Of a stretch of DNA of 64,000 nt, positions 25,501 to 38,491 are shown one piece after another. The DNA comes from Pomacea canaliculata. Its lineage: Eukaryota; Mollusca; Gastropoda; Architaenioglossa; Ampullariidae. The stretch spans positions 10,190,345-10,254,344 of the forward strand of contig NC_037595.1 of the NCBI RefSeq assembly GCF_003073045.1. The letters run 5' to 3'. The position numbers were made by a program, and so were the translations under genes. Numbering within the stretch: the first letter of the stretch is position 1; each line of letters begins with the position of its first letter. The notes below the pieces were generated by a model that was given only the letters and a program-made list of their open reading frames with translations, made no database searches and had not been told where the DNA came from.

Positions 25501-28500
25501 CCGACAACCTTATCGTCTGTGATGGAACGACGGAGAAAGAGAACGAGAGAGAAAAAAATTCACGGTAGGTTAAACGGGTAGGGCGTACTGAACTGAGTTA
25601 ACTTCGGTATGAATACCCTCTTTTACTGCCAGCTGGCCTATCGATAACGATTGTGTGCATGCACCGTCTGACTGTCTCCTCAGGTGATGTTTCCACATTG
25701 CAGATTTTTAATTCTTGGCAGCAGAAGCCTTTTTTTACATCTGCGCTTCAATAGTTTTTTCTCTCAAGATATTGCTGAGTCCTCATTTGAAAGTCGTATC
25801 ACGGCTGTTAAGGCTGAGCAAGAGTTTGTCAGCGCGATGCTGGGAAAAAGTCTGGGGTTCATAAGTACAAAAGATCATAAAATATCTTACATTTAGGTCA
25901 CCTGATCTGCCACGAAGTATGTTTGTACTATTTTTCTATAGAATAGATGCCTTTTAGTTTGCTGCGTTTAAATTGAAACAACACCATGCAGGCTCCATAT
26001 GCTCCCTTCGTCTTCTTTTCAGTCTCGATGTCGTATTTTTACACTTTGTTTCTGACTCTGCTTACACTACATATCTGTCTTATTTTTTCCTTCACACTTT
26101 GTATCTGTTTCTTAATTTTTGCATTCTTTACTGTATGTTTAAGTCTTTAAATAAATCTGGATCCTTGGTGTTCGCGTCCTCCATGGCTGTTCACCCCAAG
26201 ATCAATCAGGCATCAAAGACAGTAATTAAGATAGTGGACAGATCGCTAAGTCCCGAAGCCTCCAAGAATGTTGCCTGTTCGTATGAGCTATAAACTGCAG
26301 GCAAGAGAGATGCATCGGCTTCATTTATCAGCCCCTGTCTTGTCGTTTGAGAATCGAATCGGATGGCTTTTGTGGTCTGTTTTTTCTTTCTTTTTCTCTG
26401 TTTTTGAAGGTTTATTTGTTTGTTCGCTTGCTTGCTTTTGGAAGCAAATACACTCTGGTTGAAAGAATTGCTGACTGCATTCCCTTGTTAATTTGAAGCT
26501 CATGTTCCCTCGTTTGTCGTCACGACATGAGCCGTATCATATGAAATGTTTGACAAGAGATTTGACATTTATACAAAGCAGAAACATAACCCTTCCTCCT
26601 CCCATTTCGGTAAAAATGACAGTTAATTCTGAAAATGAGTGGGCAGCATCCTTTACAGAATATTATACACTTCTTTTTGATGTTTCGTAAAACCAGTTCA
26701 AAGCTTGCAACACGTTGAAGAACATAGGGGCCAGTTCCTGGCTAGCCACTAGCTCGATGGTTTACCCCGAGCTGTTAAGCTGCTAATAAATTCTGCGCAT
26801 TTTAGTTTTTCATTTGAAATTAAAAAATAAATATTTATTATAGATTAGATTTTTTTCCACACACAAACTTGATGAAACCTTGTGTTCCAGACTATAAAGT
26901 AGTTCTTGTTTTGATTTCCCTCGATTTTAAGTCTGTGTGGCTTTAGAATAGATTATTCATAGATAAAAGCAAAGCCATCAGACCTTCCAGAGATGAGGAG
27001 ACCCAGTTTGTCTGTCTTGGTGATGGACTGTGTGGCGTAGAATTCTCCTTCATTCAGCGTCATCAGAGTGCAATACTCTGCCCCAACCAGTCGTTTGTAC
27101 AAGGACCTGAAAAATGTTGTGAGTAGTCCTCACTCACGATAGATCGAACATGATTTAAAAAATCTCTTTTCTAAAAGTATCGAAAAGGAAATTGTGATAA
27201 GAAATTGAGTATTTTTATGAAGTTATTTCACGTCCATCGTAATTATCGTGCGAAAATGGAATACATGCAAAACATTGCCACAACTAAAAATTTGAAAAAG
27301 TGTCAGAACCGGATTTATTTAACTACTAACTCCGTATGTGTTTGTAAAACGTTAAACTAAGAACGTCGGTTGAGAATAAGTGTATAACACCTGATGTATG
27401 CCTCATCATTTTTCTTGAAGGATTATCTTCGTCCCTAAATTCTACAGAGGAACAAATTAAAACTATCGGCTGAGCTTGAAAAAGAACTCGCTGTGTTGTG
27501 ATTTCTTGCTCGACTATCTGTAAACCACATAAAGGAGATCTGTTTACAAGGATATGATAAATTGTGTTTCGTACGAGTTAAGTAATCAACTCCTCTTTGT
27601 TGTTCTTAACTAGTGAACTTTGCATTACCTTCATACTCGGAGTATACAAAAAAATGTACTGCTACCTAAATGTCATGACCTTCATATAGTCGAACTTCGA
27701 TTTATGGGAAACGGTGAAAACCGTATAGTTCCTGAGAGTAGCTAAAAGGACAGATTGTACCTTGGAACTCTGAGCGGCTGAAAGAGGTGAACATACACAT
27801 CCTCCAGTTCCTGGCAGAAGCGGACAGGTCGGATGCTGTAGATCAGCGACATTGTCTGCACGCCGTTGAGCAGCAGGAAAGCGAAGTTCCATGAAAAGAA
27901 GTCTGGAGCACACAAGATGACCCAGGACCAGATGGACATCAGCAGGTACCCTGCAGAGACGTGTAACATTTCTGTCATGTAACACTTGTCGTCTTGGATT
28001 ATGTGTAGTTTTTCATCATTTTAACACATCAGCAAAACACATTGTAAACCGTTCGCCTACAATTTTCTTTGGAGTGCTTATTGTATGCTCTAAAGACAAC
28101 AACCGGAAAACGCTGTAAATATTATATTTATCACATCAAAACCGTTCAATACATTTTCTTTTACAGCGACAAAGTGGATTCATATCAGCTGGAACCTTTT
28201 TTATAAGCTTCTGATTTGTTTTTTTTTACAAGACTGAAAAGTGAAGTTTTATTTCGTTAGATTCAATATCAGTTATTGCACTGCGCAGCTAGTCAACCAG
28301 TTACAGCTGTTGTCTCAAATTATTTTCAACGTATGGTTTGGTTTCACAATATCAGAACTACTGCCTTGCTGTTATTTTCATCCTCCTGGAAGATAGTTTT
28401 ATCACTTACAGTGAAATATTTTCTGTTAACTTTATGACAAACGCGGGAAATTGCGCAAAATGCCTTTACACTAAAAAAGCAAAGAAAAAATATTTCCAAA

Positions 28501-31278
28501 CGAAAATAAAACTTTATTGGAAGGCGCTTTCGACAATAAAACAATTCAATTAAGAAATGTGTCATAAAGTCGTTGACTGATTATTAGGACCCTCGTAAAA
28601 CGATGTTTATATGCTTCGCCTTCTCTCTCTCTCACACACACACACACGCTTCATTCCGTGATTTACACACTCTACTAGCACGCGGTCGCAAACTTTCGCG
28701 TCTACGTCGTAACATCACGCAAACACCTGTGTAGCTTGTCTTTAATTTTAGCTTTATAGTCTTTGCTTGTACGGTTTTAGTCGATTGGCGGATGCTACCA
28801 AAAGTTCCATCTTTGAGCTCCGCGTTGACTCGGCCGTTTACAGCTCTGTGCGGCCTGGCAACATTGGTTTCACCATAGCTCTTTGCTGTAATAATGGGAT
28901 TGTGGTAGCTCAGTGATTGTAGGTATATATCCTTTTGGCTCGAAGATTCACTCTCGATCGATAATAACTACTACCATAATTATGAAATATAAAGATTATG
29001 GTCATGGATTTTAAATCTCATCACGTTAGTTTGGTCTGATAATGACCACCTGTCCCTTATTCCCAATTTTACACACTCACAGACACGAAAAGAGGGAGAG
29101 ATGAGTAAAGGGGGAGGAGGGAAAACCCACGGTATGTTTGATGCCAAGAGAAGACACTAACTCGGGAGTGCGCAGACTCGCTCAACACGGTCACGGACAG
29201 AGCTACACCTTTGACCTATGGCAATCACGTGACATTACACTTCGATCTGCCAGCACGGACTACCCAGCGATGGCTGTTTAGATAGACATGGTCTACTTCC
29301 GAGTCGCTGTGGTATACGGAGTCAATTTTAATTCGAGCCCAGAAGGGAAGGTAACACTAAACAACCAGCACAATAATTAAACTCTAGCTGTTGACAGTTG
29401 CGACCTTTTAGGGGTGGTTTATTGTACCATCAGTGACACATATCATAGATATACAGGTCCGTAGCCATACTGCCAGTAGATACAGAGAGTGAACGAAGAC
29501 CTAGAACCTCGTGGTGTATACACAGACGTTAAACGTCTATGGTGTATAGCAACAACTCGCTAGAGGGACGCAAATTATTTTCTAATAATTGGGTCAAACT
29601 CAGTGCATGATACCATTTTCCTCAAACAGGGTGAATACACCTCTTTTATTCTCATGCTACACGCCAACAATTATCACCGTACACGATAAAATCGCGATGT
29701 CAAGTTGTACACATACAATTAATTAGCATGTGGCACCAGCTTTGCGACTGGTTCAGGCATTGTTATGAATGTACCTATATCAGTCCTGACATCTATGTTA
29801 TTGATTTCTTTCTATGCATGGTGATGTTTGCAGTTGTGGATCTCGAGAACAGAAGTGGGGAAGAAGTGGCCCAGATTTGGGGAAATGGGATCTCTACTGA
29901 GCTTTACCCAATCACCCTATTAGTTCTTTAACAACGAGGTTATCCAGCCAGCCAGCCTGCCCGCACGTCCGATCACTCTCTTCTTCTCGGACTTTTTAGC
30001 ACGCGGGAGTCTAAAAATAGACTATCTGGCTGCGCCGTTAAAGCAGTCGACAGACAATTTGCCAGCCGTTCGTCCAGAGCCAGGGGCCTGGAGAAGCTTG
30101 GACATTTGATTGCTGCATGACCGCTCCGCTGCTTGTCGCATTATCTCTGCTCTGGCGAAGGCGACTTTATTGCGCTTGCAACATGCACGTCATTTCCGCC
30201 TGTTGCCTCGAGCCTGCTCTTTTTGCCTCAAACCTGCTTTCGCTAAAAGAGAATTGAAAAAAAAAAAAGTTTTTACACACGATACCTCTTCAGCTCACTG
30301 GCTCGCTTTGCGCGGTGTCCTTGCTATAAAAGAAAGGCCCATTTCGTTTTGGTAGCTTTTTTGTTTTGTTAGGGTTTTTTTTTAGGCGGGGGAAACTAAA
30401 ATTTCTTTTTGCCCCGCTTGGAGAGAAACCCCGAGGCGGTCTCCCCATTCACGCTGGTATGACTCTCTTTGGAACAGCAGGGCTTACCAAGACGTCCGTG
30501 TCTCCTTCTGTCGCTTTCTTGTAATTACGACCATTCACCTTCAGCTTTGCTCTTCTCAGGATTACTCACCAGAAGAGTCGTCTTCCACAGATTTGAGGAA
30601 GGAGGAAGCAACTCCTTGAGCGCCTTAGGAGATGGCAATTTACTCTTTATTCCCCACCCACCCAACCTCGAAGGTTTGCAAAGCGGCCTCAGCTGTTGTG
30701 TAACCCCCTAGTAAAAAGATCCTCTCACTTAAATATACATTCATTAGTGTACTCGACATTGACAAACGTTACCCACCCACTCCCACCCCCACGATGCCTC
30801 AAATGATTGAAGGACAGCTTATTACTGGGGCTACGCGTGACTTTGGATGTTTTAGTCATTGTTTGCATGTTTAAGGCACTCCAAACGTCCTTTTCCGGAA
30901 TATTTTGCCCTAACCTGGGACAAAACGAAACGGGACCAATGTCGCCTGTTAACCCCAGAGTTATTTTCAGTAATAACGTATTGTATATTTTTAGAATAGC
31001 GCCGACGTTTGGGATACACTGATCATATGCAGTCACTAATACTGACCGAGGAAAAAGAGGGAGTGCAGAAGAAGAGCTCCGTAAGGAGTGTCGATGGCGA
31101 GGAGTCCCATGGCGATCGCAGTGCAGGCCAGCTGATACAGCACGTGATTGGCCGGCTGCCAAGAACGGCAACCGACTGGACGCTCCCTGCTCACCATGTT
31201 GGAGGTGTTGATGCCAGAAAAGCTGAGGTCCCAGAACGAGGCGCCAGAATCGTTCTGCCCCAGGTACTGAAATATGCT
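20454..31278 (-). CDS. Popeye domain-containing protein (POPDC/BVES family), 5' end missing
   Basis: Six minus-strand exons join in compatible phases: 31278-31047, 27950-27761, 27106-26984, 22676-22571, 22058-21906 and 20661-20454, giving about 337 residues. The first exon encodes an extracellular stretch with two N-glycosylation sequons (NDS, NTS), then CRSWQPANH and the first membrane segment. The second encodes further membrane segments and RPVRFCQELEDVYVHLFQPL, the family's conserved entry to the cytoplasmic domain. Later exons carry the Popeye cAMP-binding core: FIDSPEF (the DSPE motif), KFQVS (the FQVT-type motif), CRYIFWPR and LGRDITNKLYALN. POPDC proteins bind cAMP at the plasma membrane and act in membrane trafficking and excitable or muscle cells. 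The start codon lies in an upstream exon I could not identify. The last firm exon ends in an acidic tail (DEDSDDYDG) with an open donor, so a further 3' exon must exist. The exons show no breaks. Confidence 0.9.
22459..22546. repeat. Long (CA)n microsatellite ending in CGCGCGCG
   Basis: About 40 uninterrupted CA units followed by a short CG alternation, in the intron between the POPDC exons at 22571-22676 and 21906-22058. It ends only about 24 bases from the donor side of the 22571 exon boundary. Such alternating purine-pyrimidine tracts can form Z-DNA and vary in length. Confidence 0.95.
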
Positions 31279-32659
31279 CTGCAAGACATAAGAAAGCAAT
31301 CACTTCCACTTTATTCTGCAGTTGTATTTGGGTTTTTTCCCGAATATTCGATTTACAAATTTTAAATTGCGCAAGGATATCCTTGGAATTACACCTACAT
31401 GATTAAATTTGATATAAGGGCAGTAGTAATAGCGTTCCCTAGGTAATGTCAGACAACAACTGCTTAAGAAAAGAAAAGCGCAACAGAAGAGACAAGATTA
31501 TAATAAGAGAATCAATGTAGTCAAAAGTAGCATGCCGTACGATTAGGTTTTATTTTATTATTATATAAGGCTTATGATAAGGGGATAGTGGCACAAGAGG
31601 TATCTAAAACTGTTATAAAGAAGAAAAGTTTGAAACTTAAAAAAAAAATCCCTCCTGTGCCACTTAGATACGTTGCAATTGGGTTGACGGAAGACTAGCT
31701 TAAAGTTTTCTTTTATTTTGTTGTGTTCTGTGTTTATATTATAACTAATTGTCTAAATAAATTTAAGGTCTAAGAGTGTTTAAGCAAAGCATCACACCAC
31801 CCATATTTTGCACGCAACGATCCATAAGTGATCGTTTGTCCGTTTGCTTGTCTGCATGTGTGTTCTTTAGATTGATCCGATGAAAAAGTAGCCTAAATAA
31901 TTTACTAATACGACTCTTGTAGCCAGCGCTATGATGTTTATACCAATACAGGCTATTTGCTGCCCTGCAGCGGAAGTCAGCGGAGAGTAGCTGTGACCTC
32001 TGCCGGCCGGAGTTGTTGGTGATGGCTGGTTTACAAATGGGCTCTCCCCGTGGCGGCGCTCCGGTCGCCAGCTGTTATGTCGGCTTCCCCTGGCACATGA
32101 ATAGACATTGTCCACACTTCCTGCGTCCCATCGTCCCCCTCCCCTCCCCGATCCCCTGCCTCCGTTCAACACTTCCCCAACCCTCCCCATCAGCGTCTGA
32201 TGATGATCAATTCCCTGGCGGCATGTGACCTTCACCTTTCTGCTACTCTGACGTATGCGCTAAGAACGTAGAGCGCCAGCTGGTGGCTGCACCATGTTAC
32301 TCTGACTGCATGTTCTCTACCGATGACGATCTCTGGGGTTGGAGAGGTGACGGCGGCAGAGAAGGATGGAAGTACTGAATGCAAGTCATTCGATCCACAT
32401 CTGACCCGACTTCATACGATTTCCTTCGAGGAAATTTCAAAAGTGATTGGATAACTGAACCTTAACGGATCTGTGGAAAGGACAATGACTTTCGACTGGG
32501 ACTGGCACTTCTTCGGGCTCGACAAAGGAAGTTATTTGTTCGGGCGCGACAAAGAAAGTGTTCATTAAGGTGACGTAGAAGTCGAACATATTTTCTCTCC
32601 ATCAGGGTTAATCACTATTTTTGTCGTCATGGCGACGGTACCAAAACTCTGGCGACACA

Positions 32660-33420
32660 CAAGAACAGCCAGAGGCCAATGCAGTTGCTGAAAACGGTGC
32701 GCACACTAGCACCAGGCGAAAACAGTGATAGAAGCAGTCCAACCTTAGCACCAAGTGGAATCAGTGAACACTTTAGCACTTAAATAACTCCACAGTTTAG
32801 GAGGTGGTGGAAACTGTAAGTTTAACACACAGCGGAAACTGTGCATTTATTACTTTCTGGGCAGTAAAACGTCCCGTCTGTAAACAGTACTTGGGTTTTA
32901 AAAAAACGAAATTTAAGCAGCTGCTGGAAGCAGTGCAATTTAATAAGAAAAATTGAAAGCTCTATCACCCGTAGAAAACGCTAAAAACTTTGCCCACTCC
33001 TGAAAACAGTAAAAATGTTTCCAAACGAATAGTTATACAAGATAAAGTATCGGGTTTAGGAAGAATAAATTGCAACAGCTGCTGGAAATAGTGCAGATCG
33101 TATCATCTGTCAATAATTGCCAGCCCATGGAAATAGTACACACTCTCAAACTGATGAAAATTACAAACTTAAGCATCTCGTGTATCCCTGTAGTAGTACA
33201 AACATTAGCACATGCAGAAAGAAGTACAAAATAAGCATTCAAAACAAAATAAGCATTCAAAACCATGACTCTTTAGAATGGAGGTGTGAGTGCTAAATAC
33301 AAACTTCACACCTGCTGAAAGAGGTACGAACTTCAGCACCTGATCAGCAGCACAGAATCTACCGCCTGCTATAAGCAGCACAAACTAACAACTGATTAAC
33401 ATAACAAATGTTGCCATATG
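32660..33420. repeat. Large decayed tandem repeat
   Basis: Variants of CTGCTGGAAACAGTGCAAAC followed by TTTAGCAC recur across about 750 bases, for example near 32750, 32920, 33075, 33300 and 33360. The period is irregular, roughly 40-50 bases, and units are heavily diverged. Within it a recent 17-18-base doublet (AAAATAAGCATTCAAAAC) lies at about 33228-33262. Confidence 0.6.
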
Positions 33421-33850
33421 ATGATAGCTGTACAAATTACAAAAGACCCAGATTCTCTGCCGATCCAAAACAATGTGTCTTAACAAATCAAACATCCTAT
33501 CTCTTGCAGTGTGTAATATTACAACATACAAATACCCGATCTCTCTCCTTCCGTCCCTAATTCCACGGCAAGGATAACCACGCGGAAACTACGCCTTAAA
33601 ATTCAAACAGAAATCGGCGATGTTACTCGAGGGGAAAAACAAAAACGGAAGAGGATTACGCCAAGGTTATTTTTGGTTGTTTGTTCGTCTCCAGCGGATT
33701 TCTGTGGATGAGGTGTGGACTTAGCATCTCCAGAATAAAAATCCTTTATCGGTGTTGGAGAACGAATAGCATGTGGATTCCTCGTTATTGGGAGAAAACA
33801 ACCACTAGTGGGAACACGTTTTTGCCCTGTCTTGTAAACTAATCTCGCCC

Positions 33851-33851
<1 letters not shown>

Positions 33852-33882
<31 letters not shown>
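33852..33882. repeat. 31-base poly-A run
   Basis: An uninterrupted run of 31 A follows CTCGCCCC. It may be the tail of a plus-strand retroelement, but I could not find matching target-site duplications. Confidence 0.9.
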
Positions 33883-33883
<1 letters not shown>

Positions 33884-36800
33884 AAAACTGTGCTTGTTAC
33901 TGTTTTCCAGCGAGTGTGTAACTGAAGCTCTTTTACGACCAGAGCCCGGCGCTGTGGAGAGGCTCCATATCCAGTCCAAAGAAAAAGTGTGCTTGGCGGT
34001 AGCAGCATAAATGACCGCTACAGGCTTTACCACCTGATAATTATTTAATCAGCAGTTAAACCTGACAAGCAGTGCAAAGTTTTTTTACTAACAAGCGGCT
34101 TTATAGCTGTGCCACCGGAACTCATTAAGTAATCATCCCTTCATGAGTTTATCACGTAAGCAACCCATTTGAACTCAACAGGTAAACAGCCATAATGAAT
34201 TCATCATATAAGCAATCTGTATGAACTGAGAGAAATATATATACATGTATGTAAACGGAGAATGAGGAAGACCAGCACAGATACAGCTATTTGTAACGCA
34301 CAGAAACAGACATAGAATAGAGCGTGCCTGTGTGCACATACAGAGAGTGTGTAGAGAAAGAGAGACACACAGAATCAAGGCTGCATGTGTTTGTGAGCGC
34401 GCGTGCGCCAGTTTGTATGTGTATAAAGAAAAAGAACAGAGATAGTTGTATTGTTTGAAAGATATAAAAGGATTTAGCTTATGTTAGACAATATCCTTCA
34501 TCAGGAATTACACTACGTTTCGCAAACCACACTCACTGGCTCTAGCACACAAAGCGAGGCACGTGCTATGCAGTCCAAGATTAGCGAGACTCGAAAAGCG
34601 AAAATTTAAACGGTACAAAAATTAGCACTCAACGGCTCCAAGCGAAAGCCAGGTGTAACACAGTCTTCGCAAGGCAGCAACACCTCAAACAGGCAGACGA
34701 CCTTTCTTACATGAGACAGGTGATCTACCTGCCAAGACGAGTTTGTTGTAAACGGTTTCATTCTTCATACCTCGGCATTACTCAAAACACGTCAGCCAAG
34801 TGTTTTAGTTTTTTTTTTTTAACCAGATGACGCTTAACATTCTAGCTCACCACAAATATACTAATTAATTAATTAAAATGTTCAACATGTTTATCATCTA
34901 AAGCACACAAAATAAAATTTTTAAAAAATCAAAAAAAATCAGCGCAAATATGACAATCAATGAAACCGGAAGAAGGTGAAGCCAGACTGAGAGCCTCGCT
35001 TTCGCCGCTCCCGTTACCTACCGTCAGGCAGACGTCAGGGTCACAGACAGCGAGGTGAGCCAGCCGGCCGCGAGTAGGGCGCCGTCACATCACACCGCAC
35101 GCTCTGGCACTGTTGTCCTCCCAGCCACAGCGCCGTGCCCACCCCAGCCTCATCCCCATCCCCACCCGATCTCACGCTACCGTCTGCGGATCACACTGGG
35201 TGTGCGCGCGGCCTGCCTCAGCGCGATGTGATTAAATCTACTGACAGCCACTGCTGGCTCAGTAGTCAGTCTCTCTCTTTTATTTCTTGCTCTGTGTGTG
35301 TGTGTGAAATATAGAGTGTGCTTGGTGTAAGTGAATATGTGAGTGAGCGTGGACGTGTGTGTGTGTGTGCATGTGTGTTTTGTGGGTTAGCACACACAAT
35401 TTCTATGGAATGCCTCTTAGAAGCCGCATAAGTTAACACTAAGTTTGGCGAATTGTTTATATAACTATTTCGTAACAATTTGCCAGGCAGTCACATTTTC
35501 TCTATTATTTCTCTAGTTAAGATGGCCGTTGACAGCACACAATGAACACACTGCGTCATCGCAGCTCCGTTGCGACACAGACACCGAATACTGTTTATGT
35601 TGCGACACACACTCAGCACATCTAAACCAAACACTGGATCGATGGATGTCCAAACGTCTACTGCCACAAACTGCACTTTCCCCAACACACGATATCCTCC
35701 AGCTCGCCTACCTGCTGTGCGAACATCCTTGTCCAAAATTGCGGATACGACGGTCCAGATCAGCGAGGTCTCACTGTCAAGTCTTGTTTGATGCAGGACA
35801 GGTTTGGGTCGCCATCTCGCCGTCTGCCGACAGGATGAGCGTCTTAGAGTAGCGGCCCTTTCCTCGGAGCTTTTCTCTCCTTTACAGCAGACAGAAGTAT
35901 TTCTTCTCGTTTAAATTATTATTTTCACGTTGTTGGAAACTGAAATAATCATTGGTGGGTTTTTTTTCTATTTTGGGGGAAGATAGATCTGAAATTGTAA
36001 TTTGTCGTTTCCTGGTTTTTCGTGCAAGGCAAAACTTCGGATGAACTTAGTTTGCGCAATGGCTTAGTGGCTTTGTGGATAGAAAGGGATATGACCATGC
36101 TGTCGTGTCGCGATAGTTTAATTTTTAGTTTCGACATTGCAGGCTAGTGCGTGTTTGGTCAGTTATTAAAATTTTCGGTTTGTACCAACTGCTGAAGATG
36201 TTCGCATCTGATGTTCGCTGTCTGCACGGCGACATTAAATTCATCATTTACAGAAGAAGTTTTTTTGTTCATAGAATGAATAGATTTTACTGCTCTTTTC
36301 AGCTGTAAAGAAATAACCCATTCTTACCCGAAAGCAAGTTAACTAACTTGGCGACATTTAACAGCACAAGAACAAAGATTATGAGTTTTGCCTGCATTCT
36401 AGTAATATTTAGTATCTTTGCTCAAACCTTGGAGAAAGGGATGCAACTGCGCCAGTTTGATGTTTTGATGTCAATGTTTGTTTCACTCCCTTTACTGCGA
36501 ACTTCCAGTAACTCCCTAGCAGGCAAATGAAAGGAAAATTGCACAAGATTATCGCAGTTTGTGTTATTAGTCTTTCTGTACTGATTCTTTCACATGTTAT
36601 CCATTGATTTTTATCTTGACATTAGAAGCAAGACTTTAATGGATTGGGGTTTGTGATTATGTGTGTTTTCCACTTTGCAGAGAAAACACACAATGTCCTT
36701 GGATAATTTTCTTGCTCTTTCCTTTTTTTAATGTCGTCTGACATGCAAGAAGGTGCGGTTTAGCAGGTATTCAGCCGTTTCATGTGTCTTCCTCAAAACA

Positions 36801-38491
36801 TGCGTCGAGGACAGCTATCTCCCGATCGTTCAGCTGCCATTACACCCTCCTCCATAACACCAAGGGCCGTCTGTACTTTCGTTTTCAAATGACCTGCTCA
36901 CCTCTACCTATACTCGAATGCATATAAAGAAGATTCAAAAGCTTGTGTAAACCACCCCAGAGATGAGTTATAGCAAAACCTTTCATAAATTTTCGTGTCT
37001 TTTGCTTCCATACACAAACTCGTCTTTAAGGTCCAGTTCACACTCAGAAATGTATGAAAAATCATTATGAGAAAAAAAAAAAAGTAAACTTAAAACAGCT
37101 TTTAAATCCTTACAATTTGAAATCAAAACGTATCTTTTTGTTGGAAGGAGATGAACTTTATGCTTTTTAAGTTACTCGTCATATTTAACGGAAGAGAAAT
37201 GTAAAAGCCAACAAATTATGTTTATTCTCATAAAAACACTTCTAGTAGAGACAGTATTCTAGCCTTTTTAAGGTACAAAAATAATTGTCTTAAAATCTCT
37301 TATTATTTGTGGTAAGCTGCAGCAAGCTAGCCTACCATACTACTTTTCTAGGGCTGATAAAACACTAAGTAATACTGATATCAGCAATAATCAACAAAAT
37401 ATGTATTACAAACCACATCCGTGACAAAATCAAATGTGCAATCTGTAGATGAATTATCACAACAAAATTTGATAACAGTGATTATCGCCTTGTACAACAG
37501 GACGATACACAATTTGTAGGAAAAAGCAGCAAACCAAAAGATGTATAGCAAAATAAGGGTTATACTATTTTGTTAGTGTTTTATACCGATTCAGCAAATT
37601 GCAGGGCAACCCTGAAGACGGAGTACCACATTTACGAAACAGTACAGTAAGTTCTTCCTTAAAGCTGTTTCGTTAGAGGAGAGAGAGAAAAAAAAGAAGT
37701 TGCATGAACTTTAATTTTGTTTAAGCTAGAGGCGAGATCTGAATAATTATACAGACCATGTGCCGAATTCTTTTGGTGACAGGTGCTTTACTGCAGTGTC
37801 ACCAGGGTGCTTTCACTTACTGATCTACTCGCGCGCACACGCACGCTGACACAGAGATAGACATTTTGTACTTAGGAAGAGAGGTTGGTTAAAAGTAAAA
37901 GGGCAAACAACCAGCAAGAAATCAAGTCAATTGCACTCATTGATTATTCCCCTTGTCTCAGGATTTTGGTGTGACTCCCCCATAATTTCAGCGGAGAAAT
38001 GAGCCAGCTCATTCAAAAAAGATGACAAATAATTTAAACGCAGAAGCTCTGCAAATTCACCATCTAAACATAGAACAAACTAACATTTTTTTTAAAATTC
38101 CCTTTAAACAATAACAACACTATAGCAACTGCTGATCCGCATCCGCGAATGTCTTGTCAAGAAGCTACTCAAGTGAAAACAACTGAGAACAGGTAAAAAT
38201 TTGTTTTGCATCCTGTACACTAACGGTTTAAGAAGTTGCATGAGGCACTCACTGTGGACGATAATATTATAATAATATTATGAAATGGCCTTCTCACTCA
38301 CAACTCAAGAAACTGAATAAACTATTCAATGGGACGTCATAGTGCAATACAGTTTGCTTTGAATCCAGATCAGATCCATCAAGTCAATAAATTCCATTAC
38401 TTGCTTTGCGGGTACAGACGAAGAAATTATCAAGTTGCTTCGAATACTGTGTAAATAAAGTATGTTGCGGGGACGTCAGACAGCAGGCTAA

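Larger units (their letters stand above)
31279..38491. other. Gene-free region upstream of POPDC
   Basis: The missing POPDC first exon(s) and promoter should lie in or beyond this stretch on the minus strand. A GC-richer block at about 34970-35240 with several CpG sites is the best place to look, but I see no decisive start codon with a matching donor. The rest holds a decayed tandem repeat (about 32660-33420), a 31-base poly-A run and scattered simple repeats. The 31867-32235 minus frame (Gly/Arg-rich) shows no domain and no conserved splice pattern. Confidence 0.55.

Noticed and set aside
31867..32235. 122-codon Gly/Arg-rich minus-strand frame as a candidate POPDC first exon
   Set aside because: It has no signal, no sequon pattern like the family and no donor in phase 0 that would join cleanly to 31278.
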